A DNA stretch of 42,693 bases from a virus. Under the pieces are notes generated by a model. The model saw nothing but the letters and a program-made list of their open reading frames with translations, was not told where the DNA came from and did not search any database. Below, piece by piece: positions 35,142 through 42,693 of this stretch (position 1 is its first letter; each line of letters opens with the position of its first letter). Where the stretch lies: IMG/VR virus record IMGVR_UViG_3300050132_000132, positions 1 through 42,693 of that record, one strand, 5' to 3'. The translations under genes were made by a program, and so were the position numbers.

Positions 35142-35554
35142 AGAGGCAACCTGAACGTAGATTCTTGTTTAGACTCTGTGTTGAACTAGGTTGCCCACAT
35201 CCAGACGAACTTATCCTAGGAACACCTCCCACAACCGCCAAAATCGGCCTCGGGAGGTGGTTTGGCAAAGATAGGTATCTTAGTGTCACTTTGCCGGGTA
35301 AGCCCGGTATGACCGCTTTACAGCTGAATGAATGGTTTGCATTTTCTTCTTTAGAGCCAGTTGGAAGAGAGTTTCGTGCTGAACTGCGTCACGGTCAATC
35401 ACAAGCAATGGTTGCTAACCTTAACCGTGATACCAAGAATAGACACGAACCTTTTACAGCAGCTGAGTTTATGAACTTTACTGAGAAACCACCTGTTAAG
35501 GTTTATAGCGAAGCTGAACTAGAAGCGTATACTGCGAAGATGTTTGGAGGATAA
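34767..35554 (+). CDS. Frameshifted tail chaperone gpGT, about 262 aa
   Basis: At the canonical heptamer A-AAA-AAC (35132-35138) a -1 shift continues as CTA AAG AGG and fuses 124 gpG residues to 138 more (ending YTAKMFGG at 35554). The downstream part has no good start of its own and holds LEPVGREFRAELRHGQSQAM and AAEFMNFTE, the DUF4035/gpT signature. The G to GT ratio regulates tail assembly in lambda-like phages. A stem CACCTCCC/GGGAGGTG lies about 85 bases downstream of the shift site. Confidence 0.9.
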
Positions 35555-35557
35555 ACT

Positions 35558-35595
35558 AAGCCGGTAGAAGCTAAATGCTCTTACCGGCTTTTACT
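35558..35595 (+). terminator. Rho-independent terminator after gpGT
   Basis: AAGCCGGTA (35558-35566) pairs with TACCGGCTT (35582-35590) and is followed by TTACTATTTAATTT. It separates the chaperone genes from the minus-strand gene and the tape measure block. Confidence 0.8.
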
Positions 35596-35617
35596 ATTTA
35601 ATTTCCTCGCTCATAAA

Positions 35618-35749
35618 TCACTCTTCAGTTTTAGTAAGTTTAATTACGTCACCGTTAGTATCGTAACGCAATCTATACTTACAAGACGGACATTCTTTAG
35701 GCTTTTCTTTTCTAGGTTCCCATTCGTATTCACATTTAGGACATTTCAT
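35618..35749 (-). CDS. Minus-strand zinc-ribbon micro-gene, 43 aa
   Basis: Reads MKCPKCEYEWEPRKEKPKEC then PSC, so CPKC and CPSC make a rubredoxin-like zinc ribbon. AAAGGAGC lies about 9 bases upstream. It runs against the late operon, is enclosed by two rightward terminators and is a typical moron. Zinc ribbons of this kind occur in transcription factor-like proteins. Function unknown. Confidence 0.75.
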   Translation of the reverse strand: MKCPKCEYEWEPRKEKPKECPSCKYRLRYDTNGDVIKLTKTEE

Positions 35750-35836
35750 TCTTTAGCTCCTTTGTTTAAGATGAACGAACCTTACATGTTTATGATTATG
35801 AATGCAAGGCTAAATATATTATTTAATTTTAACATA

Positions 35837-35865
35837 TTGACTTCATTAGAGCTTTGTGATAAGGC
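35837..35865 (+). promoter_or_regulatory. Promoter of a short transcript before the gp10 gene
   Basis: TTGACT (35837-35842), 17-base spacer and TAAGGC (35860-35865) in the extended form TGATAAGGC. A strong terminator follows 35 bases later. Confidence 0.5.
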
Positions 35866-35871
35866 TATTTG

Positions 35872-35948
35872 CAAACATCTACGTTTATGCATCTTGGAGG
35901 CTGACTATTAATGATACTGAAGTAGTTCATTGATAGTCAGCCTTTTGT
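35872..35948 (+). ncRNA. Candidate small RNA of about 75 nt
   Basis: Between the predicted start near 35872 and the terminator at 35899-35948 no open frame with a ribosome site is seen. The product would be a short leader plus one long hairpin. Alternatively it is an attenuator of the tape-measure operon. Confidence 0.4.
35899..35948 (+). terminator. Rho-independent terminator ahead of the gp10 gene
   Basis: GGCTGACTAT (35899-35908) pairs with ATAGTCAGCC (35933-35942), extended inside by AATGA/TCATT, followed by TTTT. It stands only 14 bases before the next start codon. Confidence 0.8.
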
Positions 35949-35961
35949 ATTTGGAGTTTAT

Positions 35962-36453
35962 ATGGCACCTTATGGAAACGAATATTCAAATTACGGCTAT
36001 AGTGATTCAGTAAACATCACTGGTTTGTCTGAATTGCAAACAATGTTGAGTGCTTTTGGAGAAAAAGTTTTAAATGAAACTACACAACTGGGTTTAGACG
36101 ATGGTGCTAAAATATTTCAAGCAGAAGCAATACAAAACGCTAAAAATATAGGAAATGATAAAGACCATAATTTAAAAGTTGGTGGTGTTTATATTAGGCT
36201 TAAAGCAGGCAACTTGTCTCGCAATATAAAAAGACGAAGAATTAAAGTTGACGATAGCACTAAAGGTGCTCAAGTTTATGTGTACGGAAAGTTAGGTTGG
36301 TACGCGAAGTTCGTGGAAGGGCAGGAAAACGGTAACTCAAGACAAGCGCCTAAACCATTTATGCGGCCTGCTTTTGAAACTAAACAAGACGAAGCTATAC
36401 AAGCATTTGAAGAACGAATAACTGAAGCACTTAAAGACGGAGGATTGATATAA
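35962..36453 (+). CDS. HK97 gp10-family tail/neck protein, 163 aa
   Basis: Contains VNITGLSELQTMLSAFGEKV (residues about 17-36) and APKPFMRPAFETKQDEAIQA (about 129-148), the HK97-gp10 pattern. The usual place of this gene is between head-closure and tail-terminator genes, but here it sits after the chaperones. It overlaps the tape measure start by one base. Ribosome site TTGGAG. Confidence 0.88.
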   Translation: MAPYGNEYSNYGYSDSVNITGLSELQTMLSAFGEKVLNETTQLGLDDGAKIFQAEAIQNAKNIGNDKDHNLKVGGVYIRLKAGNLSRNIKRRRIKVDDSTKGAQVYVYGKLGWYAKFVEGQENGNSRQAPKPFMRPAFETKQDEAIQAFEERITEALKDGGLI

Positions 36454-39400
36454 TGGCAAATAATGTAGAAATTAATCTTAAAGCTAAAACTACCGATTTT
36501 GAGACAGGTCTTGCTAAAGCAGGAGCTGTTATAGACAACTTTGCTAAAAAAGGTGGCGACTTAAACAAAGCTATAACGGGTTCTTTTAGCGAAATTAACA
36601 AAGCCGCTAAACAGAATTTGGATACAATGCAGCAAGAAATGGCAAAGTTTAATGTCAAATCTGATTTGAAGATAAACTTTGAAATGAAGAATGTGGAACA
36701 AACTAAGACTGCAATAACTGCTGTGTTTAACAAAATAGCAGAAGGTTCAGTCAGCGTAGATGAAGCAACAGCTGCTATTAATAGATTGAACATGTCTCTT
36801 GCAAATGTTGACGCTAATAGGTCAAGAGGTCAGTTTAAAGATTTAGGTATAATGTCAGAAGCTTCGATTGAAGCTATGAAGGCTAAAACTATAAGTGCTT
36901 ATGAAGAAATTAAACGTATAGGTACTTCTACACCTAATGACATAATTCGCGCTGAAGAAGCAATGTATGCAAAACTCGCTGAACTAGATGCTTTGAAGAT
37001 AACTGGTGCTGAAAAAGTTGCTGCTGAAAAGTACGAAATTGCTTTCAAAGAACTTCAAGCCGAAGAAAAGATGTTGGAACAGGCGTTTTTACTTAATCAG
37101 AAGTTTGATTACGATAAGATTAGAAGTGACCTGAAGTCTCAAATGGAAGCACAAGCAGCAGCACAGGCCGGTTATGCCGCTTCTGCTATGCAAGGTGAGC
37201 AGGCTGCTGCTAGATTAGCAGGGCAGGTTCACGCAGGATCTGATTTTACAGCACAGATGAAATTGCAGATGGAAGGTGTTAATGAGGTTGCTGGAAAAGT
37301 TCATGAAGGTATAAGTGGTTGGTCATTGGCTTCCGTTGTTGCAATTGCTAAAATTCAGGTGCTATATTCTATAATCAATACCGTTATGAGTGCTGTATCT
37401 GAATTGCCCACAATGTTAATGACTTCCGTTGAAAGTTACAGATCAGCTATCATTCAAAATGCAGCTACTATAACATCAATGGAAGAAGGTGTTAAAGACG
37501 TAGGACTGGCCTATTTGCAAAATAAAGAATATGCTCACGCTGTTCAGGATGAACTTGTCAAAATGTCGTCTACTACTATAGCTTCAGCTACTCAGTTGCA
37601 GATGCTAAATAATGAGTTTATTAGACAAGGAGTTTACTTAGATACTAATAACGCAAAGGCAGTTCAAGGATTTAAAAACGTAGCAAACGCCGTATCTGTA
37701 ATATCAGCGGGTATGGAAAATAAAAATATTCAATTTTCTGAACAGATCAGGCAGGTGTATGAAGGCGTTGCGAGACCTAATGCACAATTGCTTCGCACTT
37801 TAATGGCTATTGATCCTATGATAAGGGAACATATTCAATTATGGCGCGAAGAAGGCACTACGATTGGACAAATGGGAGGTTTGCTAACAGGTTTTGCAGC
37901 AGCAACAGGAGATATAGGCTCATTGTGGGAAACTGTAAAAACTACAATGGTTAGTATTCGTGACCAAATTTTGCGCGGTGGTTTTGCTGACGGATTTAAA
38001 GATATAGTAAATGCTTCTAAAGAATTAAATAAATATCTTGAAGAAAATAAAGATAAAATTCAGCAAATGATGAAGGGTGCTTTTAAAGACATGGAGTTTG
38101 CTGTTAAAACAATATGGAATTTTAGAGATGAAATAAAAATGTTAGGTGAAGTTGCTTTATGGTCAGGTATTGTTTTAGGCATAGCTTCTGTTGAAAAAGC
38201 ATTCGTTGCACTAAATAATGTTGTTAAAACAAGTGCTTTGTTGAAATTAATAAGCAATCCGTTTTCTTTGGCTATAGTTGGAGCAGTTTTAGGAGGTGCT
38301 GCTGTAGTTTCCAAAGCTCATGATAATCAAGATTTAAATGCAGAAGCAGCTGATGTTAAAAATTTAATATCTTCTAACAAAAATTTAAGTTTGATTCAAA
38401 AAGCCAATCTGCTACAGTCCACAGCTTCTTTGAATGGAACTAACATGGAGGCTTTTCACGCTGCTTATCCTAACAAAGATAACAAGTGGCTAGCTGATAT
38501 GTTTGCTAATAACGCTGTCAGCATGACAGGTGGTGATGCTGCGGGTGGCGCTACAGCAATGGCTTTAAAATTTAACACAAATAAAATTAAATGGATTCAA
38601 GATACTCAAGGTGCTGGTATACTAGCGCCTAAAGATAAAGCAGGTATTCAAGAACCTGATAAAGAAGATCATACTGCTTATAACAATGCTTATGTTTCTT
38701 ACAGTCATGCATTTGATGAACGTGTTGCTCACGATCATATTTTGGCTAATAATAATTTATTAGAGGCTAATCAGTTAGCTTACGACAAAGGGCTTGTTGA
38801 CTTAAAAGATTATCTTTCTAAAAGAAATGCTTTAATGGAAGCTAATTTAATTACAGAATTAAAAGCTAAAAAGAGTGAACTTGCTGAAATAACTAAAAAT
38901 TTAAATCATCCTGAACGCATTGAAAAGACTGACAAGAATGGAATTGTTAGTGAAGATATGGAAAGAGAAGCTTCAGTTCGTTATGAATTAATGGCTAAGC
39001 AACAAAAAGCTTTAATTGCTGTTACGGAAGCTCAAGATAAGTATAACAAGGCTGTTGCTGCCGAACCCAAGTTTGCTTCTGATGAAGCACGTAAGAATGC
39101 AGACTTTATGTTAAAAGCTCAGTCTATGGTTGACAAGATTGATAAAAGTATTGCTAGTGAAGCAATGAATAAAGTAGCTGAACTTCAAAATAGTGTTGAT
39201 TATAATAAATTATCTCCAGGACAAAGAAATACTTTTGATAATAACTTAGTCGGTAACGTGCAAGGTGCTATTGATAAAGAAGATGCTCAAAAAGCAATAA
39301 CTGCTAGAAACTTAAAGTTAGAAGAGATTCAAAACGATTTAATGATTATAGATATGCAAGAAAAGATGAATGAAATGACTGGGCCGGATGCTTTACAAAA

Positions 39401-40253
39401 AAGATTAACTTTGGAACAACAGCTTACTGAAAATCAGAAAAATTATTTAGATAGTCTTGACAAAAATAAAGACGCTGGAACATGGTTCAAGCAAAACATG
39501 ATTTACATGCAAGCAATGGCTAAATCAGCTGCTGATATGAAAAAAGTATTCGATGCAACACCAATGGGTGGTTTTACAGATGCTCTTAAAAAGTATGCTG
39601 AAGGTGCTACTAACTTAGGTGCTCAGGTTAGTAGCATAACAACTCAAATATTTAAAGGTATGGAAGATGCTCTTGTTAAATTTGTTGAAACTGGAAAATT
39701 AAACTTCAAAAGTTTAGCTGATTCTATCATACAAGATATGATTCGTATGATGATTCAGCAAGGTATTACTGGGCCTTTAGCCGCTGCATTTGGTACTCCC
39801 GGTGCAGCCGGTGCAGCCGGTATTGGATGGTTAGGCTCGTTGTTTAACAATTCAGGTGGTTCTAGTGCTGTTAGTTCCGGTGCCGGTCCTTTAGCTAGTG
39901 GATACAGTGGCGATACAGGTGGCTCTGTAGCAGCTAGTTTCATGGGTACTCTAATATCAGGTGCGTTTGCTGGTGGTGGAACTGCATTAGGCGGTAATAC
40001 ATATTTAGTCGGTGAAAAAGGACCGGAGTTGTTTACCCCTGGTGCTACTGGTGTTGTCACTCCTAACTCAGCTTTAGGTGGGAGCAATGACATGCACATG
40101 AACGTAAGCATAGACGCAAGGGGTGCTGATGCTGGTGTAGAGGCTCGCATTAACTCAGCCATGAATCAGGCTGTTCAGCAGGCTCAGGCCGCCGTATTGA
40201 GCAATATGCGCCGTGGTGGGACTATGGCAAGAGCAACCGGAGTGAGAAGCTAA
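36453..40253 (+). CDS. Tape measure protein, 1266 aa
   Basis: Very long, helical and Ala/Lys/Gln-rich. Residues about 1-300 are coiled coil; membrane-like stretches lie around residue 290-325 and 560-620. The C-terminal region contains FKSLADSIIQDMIRMMIQQG (lambda gpH type) and GGTALGGNTYLVGEKGPELF with TPGATGVVTPNSAL, a motif found at the end of many tape measures. Its length sets the tail length; at about 0.15 nm per residue this means roughly 190 nm. Confidence 0.96.
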   Translation: MANNVEINLKAKTTDFETGLAKAGAVIDNFAKKGGDLNKAITGSFSEINKAAKQNLDTMQQEMAKFNVKSDLKINFEMKNVEQTKTAITAVFNKIAEGSVSVDEATAAINRLNMSLANVDANRSRGQFKDLGIMSEASIEAMKAKTISAYEEIKRIGTSTPNDIIRAEEAMYAKLAELDALKITGAEKVAAEKYEIAFKELQAEEKMLEQAFLLNQKFDYDKIRSDLKSQMEAQAAAQAGYAASAMQGEQAAARLAGQVHAGSDFTAQMKLQMEGVNEVAGKVHEGISGWSLASVVAIAKIQVLYSIINTVMSAVSELPTMLMTSVESYRSAIIQNAATITSMEEGVKDVGLAYLQNKEYAHAVQDELVKMSSTTIASATQLQMLNNEFIRQGVYLDTNNAKAVQGFKNVANAVSVISAGMENKNIQFSEQIRQVYEGVARPNAQLLRTLMAIDPMIREHIQLWREEGTTIGQMGGLLTGFAAATGDIGSLWETVKTTMVSIRDQILRGGFADGFKDIVNASKELNKYLEENKDKIQQMMKGAFKDMEFAVKTIWNFRDEIKMLGEVALWSGIVLGIASVEKAFVALNNVVKTSALLKLISNPFSLAIVGAVLGGAAVVSKAHDNQDLNAEAADVKNLISSNKNLSLIQKANLLQSTASLNGTNMEAFHAAYPNKDNKWLADMFANNAVSMTGGDAAGGATAMALKFNTNKIKWIQDTQGAGILAPKDKAGIQEPDKEDHTAYNNAYVSYSHAFDERVAHDHILANNNLLEANQLAYDKGLVDLKDYLSKRNALMEANLITELKAKKSELAEITKNLNHPERIEKTDKNGIVSEDMEREASVRYELMAKQQKALIAVTEAQDKYNKAVAAEPKFASDEARKNADFMLKAQSMVDKIDKSIASEAMNKVAELQNSVDYNKLSPGQRNTFDNNLVGNVQGAIDKEDAQKAITARNLKLEEIQNDLMIIDMQEKMNEMTGPDALQKRLTLEQQLTENQKNYLDSLDKNKDAGTWFKQNMIYMQAMAKSAADMKKVFDATPMGGFTDALKKYAEGATNLGAQVSSITTQIFKGMEDALVKFVETGKLNFKSLADSIIQDMIRMMIQQGITGPLAAAFGTPGAAGAAGIGWLGSLFNNSGGSSAVSSGAGPLASGYSGDTGGSVAASFMGTLISGAFAGGGTALGGNTYLVGEKGPELFTPGATGVVTPNSALGGSNDMHMNVSIDARGADAGVEARINSAMNQAVQQAQAAVLSNMRRGGTMARATGVRS

Positions 40254-40259
40254 TAAATC

Positions 40260-40288
40260 TTGACTTATTCTTGAATTTTTAATAGTAT
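40260..40288 (+). promoter_or_regulatory. Promoter before tail-tip genes
   Basis: TTGACT (40260-40265), 17-base spacer and TAGTAT (40283-40288), in the gap directly after the tape measure gene. Confidence 0.45.
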
Positions 40289-40310
40289 CTTCGTAATTTT
40301 GGAGTCTTTA

Positions 40311-40919
40311 ATGACTGTTTATAACTTTCCCACATTATCAAAACGTTCACTAGACTCTTTCGAGTTCAATTTACAATCCAATACACAAACTTTTGTTTCA
40401 CCTTTAAACGGACAAACTCAAACATTGGAACTTCCCGGTGCAAAGTGGATTTGCACTATGTCAATGCAAAATGTAAATGAGTTTGACGGTCGTATTATAA
40501 AAGCATTTTTAAGTTCATTACGCGGTGCTTCTGGACGGCTTAACTTAGGTGACTTATCACATCCTACTCCTAGTGGAACGGCTTTAGGCACAGGTACTGT
40601 CAACGGTACTAATCAAACAGGAAATACTCTAATTACACACGGATGGACAGGTGCTCAAAGTAAGCTGTTTTTACCCGGTGATTATTTTTCAGTAAACAAT
40701 GAACTTAAAATGATAACTGTTTTATCCACTTCTGATTCTTATGGAAATTCAACACTTACTTTTGAACCGCCTCTTAGAACTTCTCCTACAGACGGAGGTA
40801 GCATTGGTGTAAGTAACCCTACCTGTGTAATGATGCTTATTGATGATAAACAAGTTAATCTTCCAATGAAAGCAGGTCGTATCTTTGCTCCAGTGATTAG
40901 TTTTACTGAGGTATTTTAA
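40311..40919 (+). CDS. Distal tail protein, 202 aa
   Basis: Begins MTVYNFPTLSKRSLDSFEFN, then TLELPGAKWICTMSMQNVNE and FLSSLRGASGRLNLGDLSHP, which is the pattern of tail-tip proteins lying between tape measure and DUF2163 genes. TTGGAGTC precedes the ATG; the in-frame start at 40299 lies before it and is not used. Beta-rich. Confidence 0.8.
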   Translation: MTVYNFPTLSKRSLDSFEFNLQSNTQTFVSPLNGQTQTLELPGAKWICTMSMQNVNEFDGRIIKAFLSSLRGASGRLNLGDLSHPTPSGTALGTGTVNGTNQTGNTLITHGWTGAQSKLFLPGDYFSVNNELKMITVLSTSDSYGNSTLTFEPPLRTSPTDGGSIGVSNPTCVMMLIDDKQVNLPMKAGRIFAPVISFTEVF

Positions 40920-40920
40920 T

Positions 40921-41472
40921 ATGCGTACAGACAGTGCTAACACAACAGCTATTACCAATAACAACATACCTATTTTAATTTTAGTAGAAATGCATTTTAG
41001 TTCAGGAATTGCTTACTATTGTAATGCTGGTTATAGTTTTACTTGGAATGGAAACTTGTATTTAGGTTTAGGTAATCTAGGCAGTATTGATACTATTGAA
41101 GAAGGCTCTGCTATTCAATCGTACGGTGTCGGTTTCAAGCTTACGGGAATTGACCCTGCTAAAATTGAAATAGCAATGAACGAAGATTATCAAAATAAAC
41201 CTGTGTTCGTAAGACTAGCATTGCTTGACGAAAGTTATAATATTGTGGGTACGCCTACTTTGGTGTTCTCAGGTTTAATGGATACGATGCCTATAACTTT
41301 GGGCACAACCGCTACTATAACGGTTACTGCTGAAAGTAGGTTGGCTGATTGGGATAGAGTTAGAATTAGAAATTATACTGACGCTGACCAGCAATCATTT
41401 TTCCCTGGTGATTTGGGTTTTAAATATGTGAATCAAGCTGCTGACCGCGAAATTTACTGGGGTTTAGCCTAA
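40921..41472 (+). CDS. DUF2163-like tail tip protein, 183 aa
   Basis: ILILVEMHFSSGIAYYCNAG, then FTWNGNLYLGLGNLGSIDTI and a late DWDRVRIRNYTDADQQSFFP match tail proteins related to DUF2163 (tail hub of the gene-transfer-agent/lambda-like type). It starts 1 base after the previous stop. Likely part of the baseplate hub. Confidence 0.85.
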   Translation: MRTDSANTTAITNNNIPILILVEMHFSSGIAYYCNAGYSFTWNGNLYLGLGNLGSIDTIEEGSAIQSYGVGFKLTGIDPAKIEIAMNEDYQNKPVFVRLALLDESYNIVGTPTLVFSGLMDTMPITLGTTATITVTAESRLADWDRVRIRNYTDADQQSFFPGDLGFKYVNQAADREIYWGLA

Positions 41473-41473
41473 T

Positions 41474-41875
41474 ATGAGATACCATAATTGGCCTGAACGT
41501 TTACACGTAATAGTTGCTGAAAGAAAAGACGTTCCGTTTGCTAGAGGAACACAAGATTGTTGTATGTTTGCTGCTGACGTTGTGCTAGAAATAACAGGCG
41601 TTGATTTTGCTGAAGGTTTCAGAGGAACGTATGCTGACGATAAAGGTGCTTTACGTCTTTCGGCTCAATTAGGTGGTGTGCGTAAACTAGCTGGATCAAA
41701 ATTAGGTGCTGAGATTCATGCGTTGCAAGCTCAACGTGGTGACGTTGCTCTTATTGATGGTGAACATGGCGAATCGTTGACTGTATGCATGGGTTCTTAT
41801 GTTGTCGGAACAGGCACAAACGGACTTATTCGATTTCCTCTATCTTCTGCTATATGTGCTTGGAGAGTTAAATAA
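41474..41875 (+). CDS. Tail-tip peptidase-like protein, DUF6950/NlpC-P60 type, 133 aa
   Basis: FARGTQDCCMFAADVVLEITGVD (with the candidate catalytic Cys) and GVDFAEGFRGTYADDKGALR match phage tail-tip proteins related to NlpC/P60 peptidases; QRGDVALID forms the next strand. A clear catalytic His is not evident, so activity is uncertain. In the same tail-tip position, homologues help to cross the cell wall. The TAATG overlap couples it to the next gene. Confidence 0.8.
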   Translation: MRYHNWPERLHVIVAERKDVPFARGTQDCCMFAADVVLEITGVDFAEGFRGTYADDKGALRLSAQLGGVRKLAGSKLGAEIHALQAQRGDVALIDGEHGESLTVCMGSYVVGTGTNGLIRFPLSSAICAWRVK

Positions 41876-42693
41876 TGCCAGATTTAGGAATAGGTGAATA
41901 TGTAGGTGCTTTTCTCATAGAAGGTATGACAGATGTTGAAGCTGGTTCTGCTATATTTTCAGGAGTAACTGCTATTGTAAATGGTGCTATATATGCAGGC
42001 GCTATGTATGGATTAGGTGCTGCGTATCAAGCGTTGAATAAACAGTCTGCTCCTGCAATGACTAACAGAATAGCACTTGTTAAATCTTCAACTGCTACTA
42101 GAAAAATTATATATGGGGAAGTTAGAGCTTCAGGAGCTTTAGTATTCGTAAATTCAACTGGAGCTAACAATGCATATCTTCACATGGTTGTTGCTTTGGC
42201 TGGACATTCTTGTGAAGAAATAGGAACTATCTATTTCAATGAAACACCGATGCCTTCCGACACTTCGATTTTTTCATCGCCTGTGTTTGATCCTAATAAA
42301 ACTGACTACGAAGTTGGCAACATTGTATACGCTGATTCTTGTGTAATAAAAGGGGCTTATACTAATAATGTCAATAATACTAGTTTAGGTTCTGGTGCTG
42401 CTTATCAACGAACTGATGTAATTTGGTCTGCTATAGGAAATCCACCTATTACTGACCAAAATTCATGGCGTATAGTTGGTGCTGAAAAATATTTTTCAGC
42501 TAGCTTACCCGATTCGTCCACTTGGACTGTTGTTCAATCGGGAACTACACTTTCATATCCAACAGATTCTAATGGAAATTATATAGCTCCTGCTGGAATA
42601 TACATAGTTGCTTATTCTGGCAATAGTGATTCTGATCCAGGCACTACTTACACTGCTTATCAAGTACCGTCACCTGTCAACACACCTGTTGTT
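41875..42693 (+). CDS. Tail tip attachment protein (central hub, gpJ-like), partial
   Basis: 273 codons are visible without a stop. Begins MPDLGIGEYVGAFLIEGMTD, then a membrane-like Ala/Gly/Ile segment and NRIALVKSSTATRKIIYGEV with RASGALVFVNS and YLHMVVALAGHSCEEIGTIY, the classical start of gpJ-like host-recognition proteins. The C-terminus, which usually carries receptor binding, lies outside the window. Confidence 0.9.
   Translation, partial: MPDLGIGEYVGAFLIEGMTDVEAGSAIFSGVTAIVNGAIYAGAMYGLGAAYQALNKQSAPAMTNRIALVKSSTATRKIIYGEVRASGALVFVNSTGANNAYLHMVVALAGHSCEEIGTIYFNETPMPSDTSIFSSPVFDPNKTDYEVGNIVYADSCVIKGAYTNNVNNTSLGSGAAYQRTDVIWSAIGNPPITDQNSWRIVGAEKYFSASLPDSSTWTVVQSGTTLSYPTDSNGNYIAPAGIYIVAYSGNSDSDPGTTYTAYQVPSPVNTPVV

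Noticed and set aside
35772-35912. 46-codon plus-strand ORF
   Set aside because: It lacks a ribosome site, and runs through a promoter and into a terminator stem.
39755-40162. 135-codon minus-strand ORF opposite the tape measure C-terminus
   Set aside because: Antisense shadow of Gly/Ala-rich coding sequence.
1-42693. Lysogeny module (integrase, CI-type repressor, attP)
   Set aside because: No integrase or repressor motifs were found in any frame; the window covers only part of the genome, so lifestyle stays open.

Overview
The window is part of the genome of a tailed double-stranded DNA phage of the HK97 lineage, with siphovirus-type head and tail genes. The host is probably a low-GC Gram-negative bacterium. 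Evidence for that is a GH24 (lambda/T4-type) endolysin, several small lipoproteins with bacterial lipoboxes, a secreted beta-barrel-like protein, sigma70-like promoters (TTGACA/TTGACT with a TGATA extended -10) and a bacterioferritin of proteobacterial type. The host genus cannot be told from the sequence. Both edges cut through genes: a minus-strand small gene on the left and a tail-tip gene on the right. No integrase, repressor, DNA polymerase or primase is visible.

Layout. (1) 1-4181: a leftward operon of 15 small, mostly unknown genes, many coupled by ATGA overlaps, including a pentapeptide-repeat protein and three tiny membrane proteins; it is read from a promoter near 4240. (2) 4182-7034: 2.85 kb with almost no convincing coding capacity. 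It holds several families of short repeats, two GC-rich islands, inverted repeats and an A/T-only tract, and is a candidate replication or regulatory region. (3) 7035-12911: a rightward early-type operon with tandem-HTH, YpsA-like SLOG, zinc-ribbon, dCMP-deaminase-like, RtcB RNA ligase, metallophosphoesterase and VRR-NUC nuclease genes. (4) 12972-15430: a zinc-ribbon/TM/transglycosylase gene, a probably highly expressed protein of unknown function, then about 880 nt of structured non-coding sequence containing a tRNA-Pro and ending at a strong terminator. (5) 15506-18159: lysis/envelope module with endolysin, nested lipoproteins, lipase, holin-like protein and secreted barrel-like protein. (6) 18237-24904: HNH, small terminase, RyR-domain protein, Acb2-type anti-CBASS protein, metallophosphoesterase, homing endonuclease and large terminase. 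(7) 24959-31099: portal, bacterioferritin, prohead protease, major capsid and decoration-type proteins. (8) 31256-42693: head-tail connectors, tail tube, frameshifted tail chaperones, tape measure and tail tip.

How it works together: the late genes build and package an HK97-type capsid and long tail; the lysis block attacks peptidoglycan and perhaps membranes; RtcB, the nuclease and the tRNA suggest RNA repair or translation support; Acb2 points to a fight with cyclic-nucleotide immunity. The least explained signals are (a) a 10-bp motif, A[A/T]TGTGGG[C/T]A, scattered at least 16 times on both strands, (b) the long structured RNA region with an embedded tRNA, reminiscent of GOLLD/ROOL giant RNAs, and a related element at 9226-9332, (c) the repeat-rich 2.85-kb gap, and (d) a complete bacterioferritin between portal and protease.
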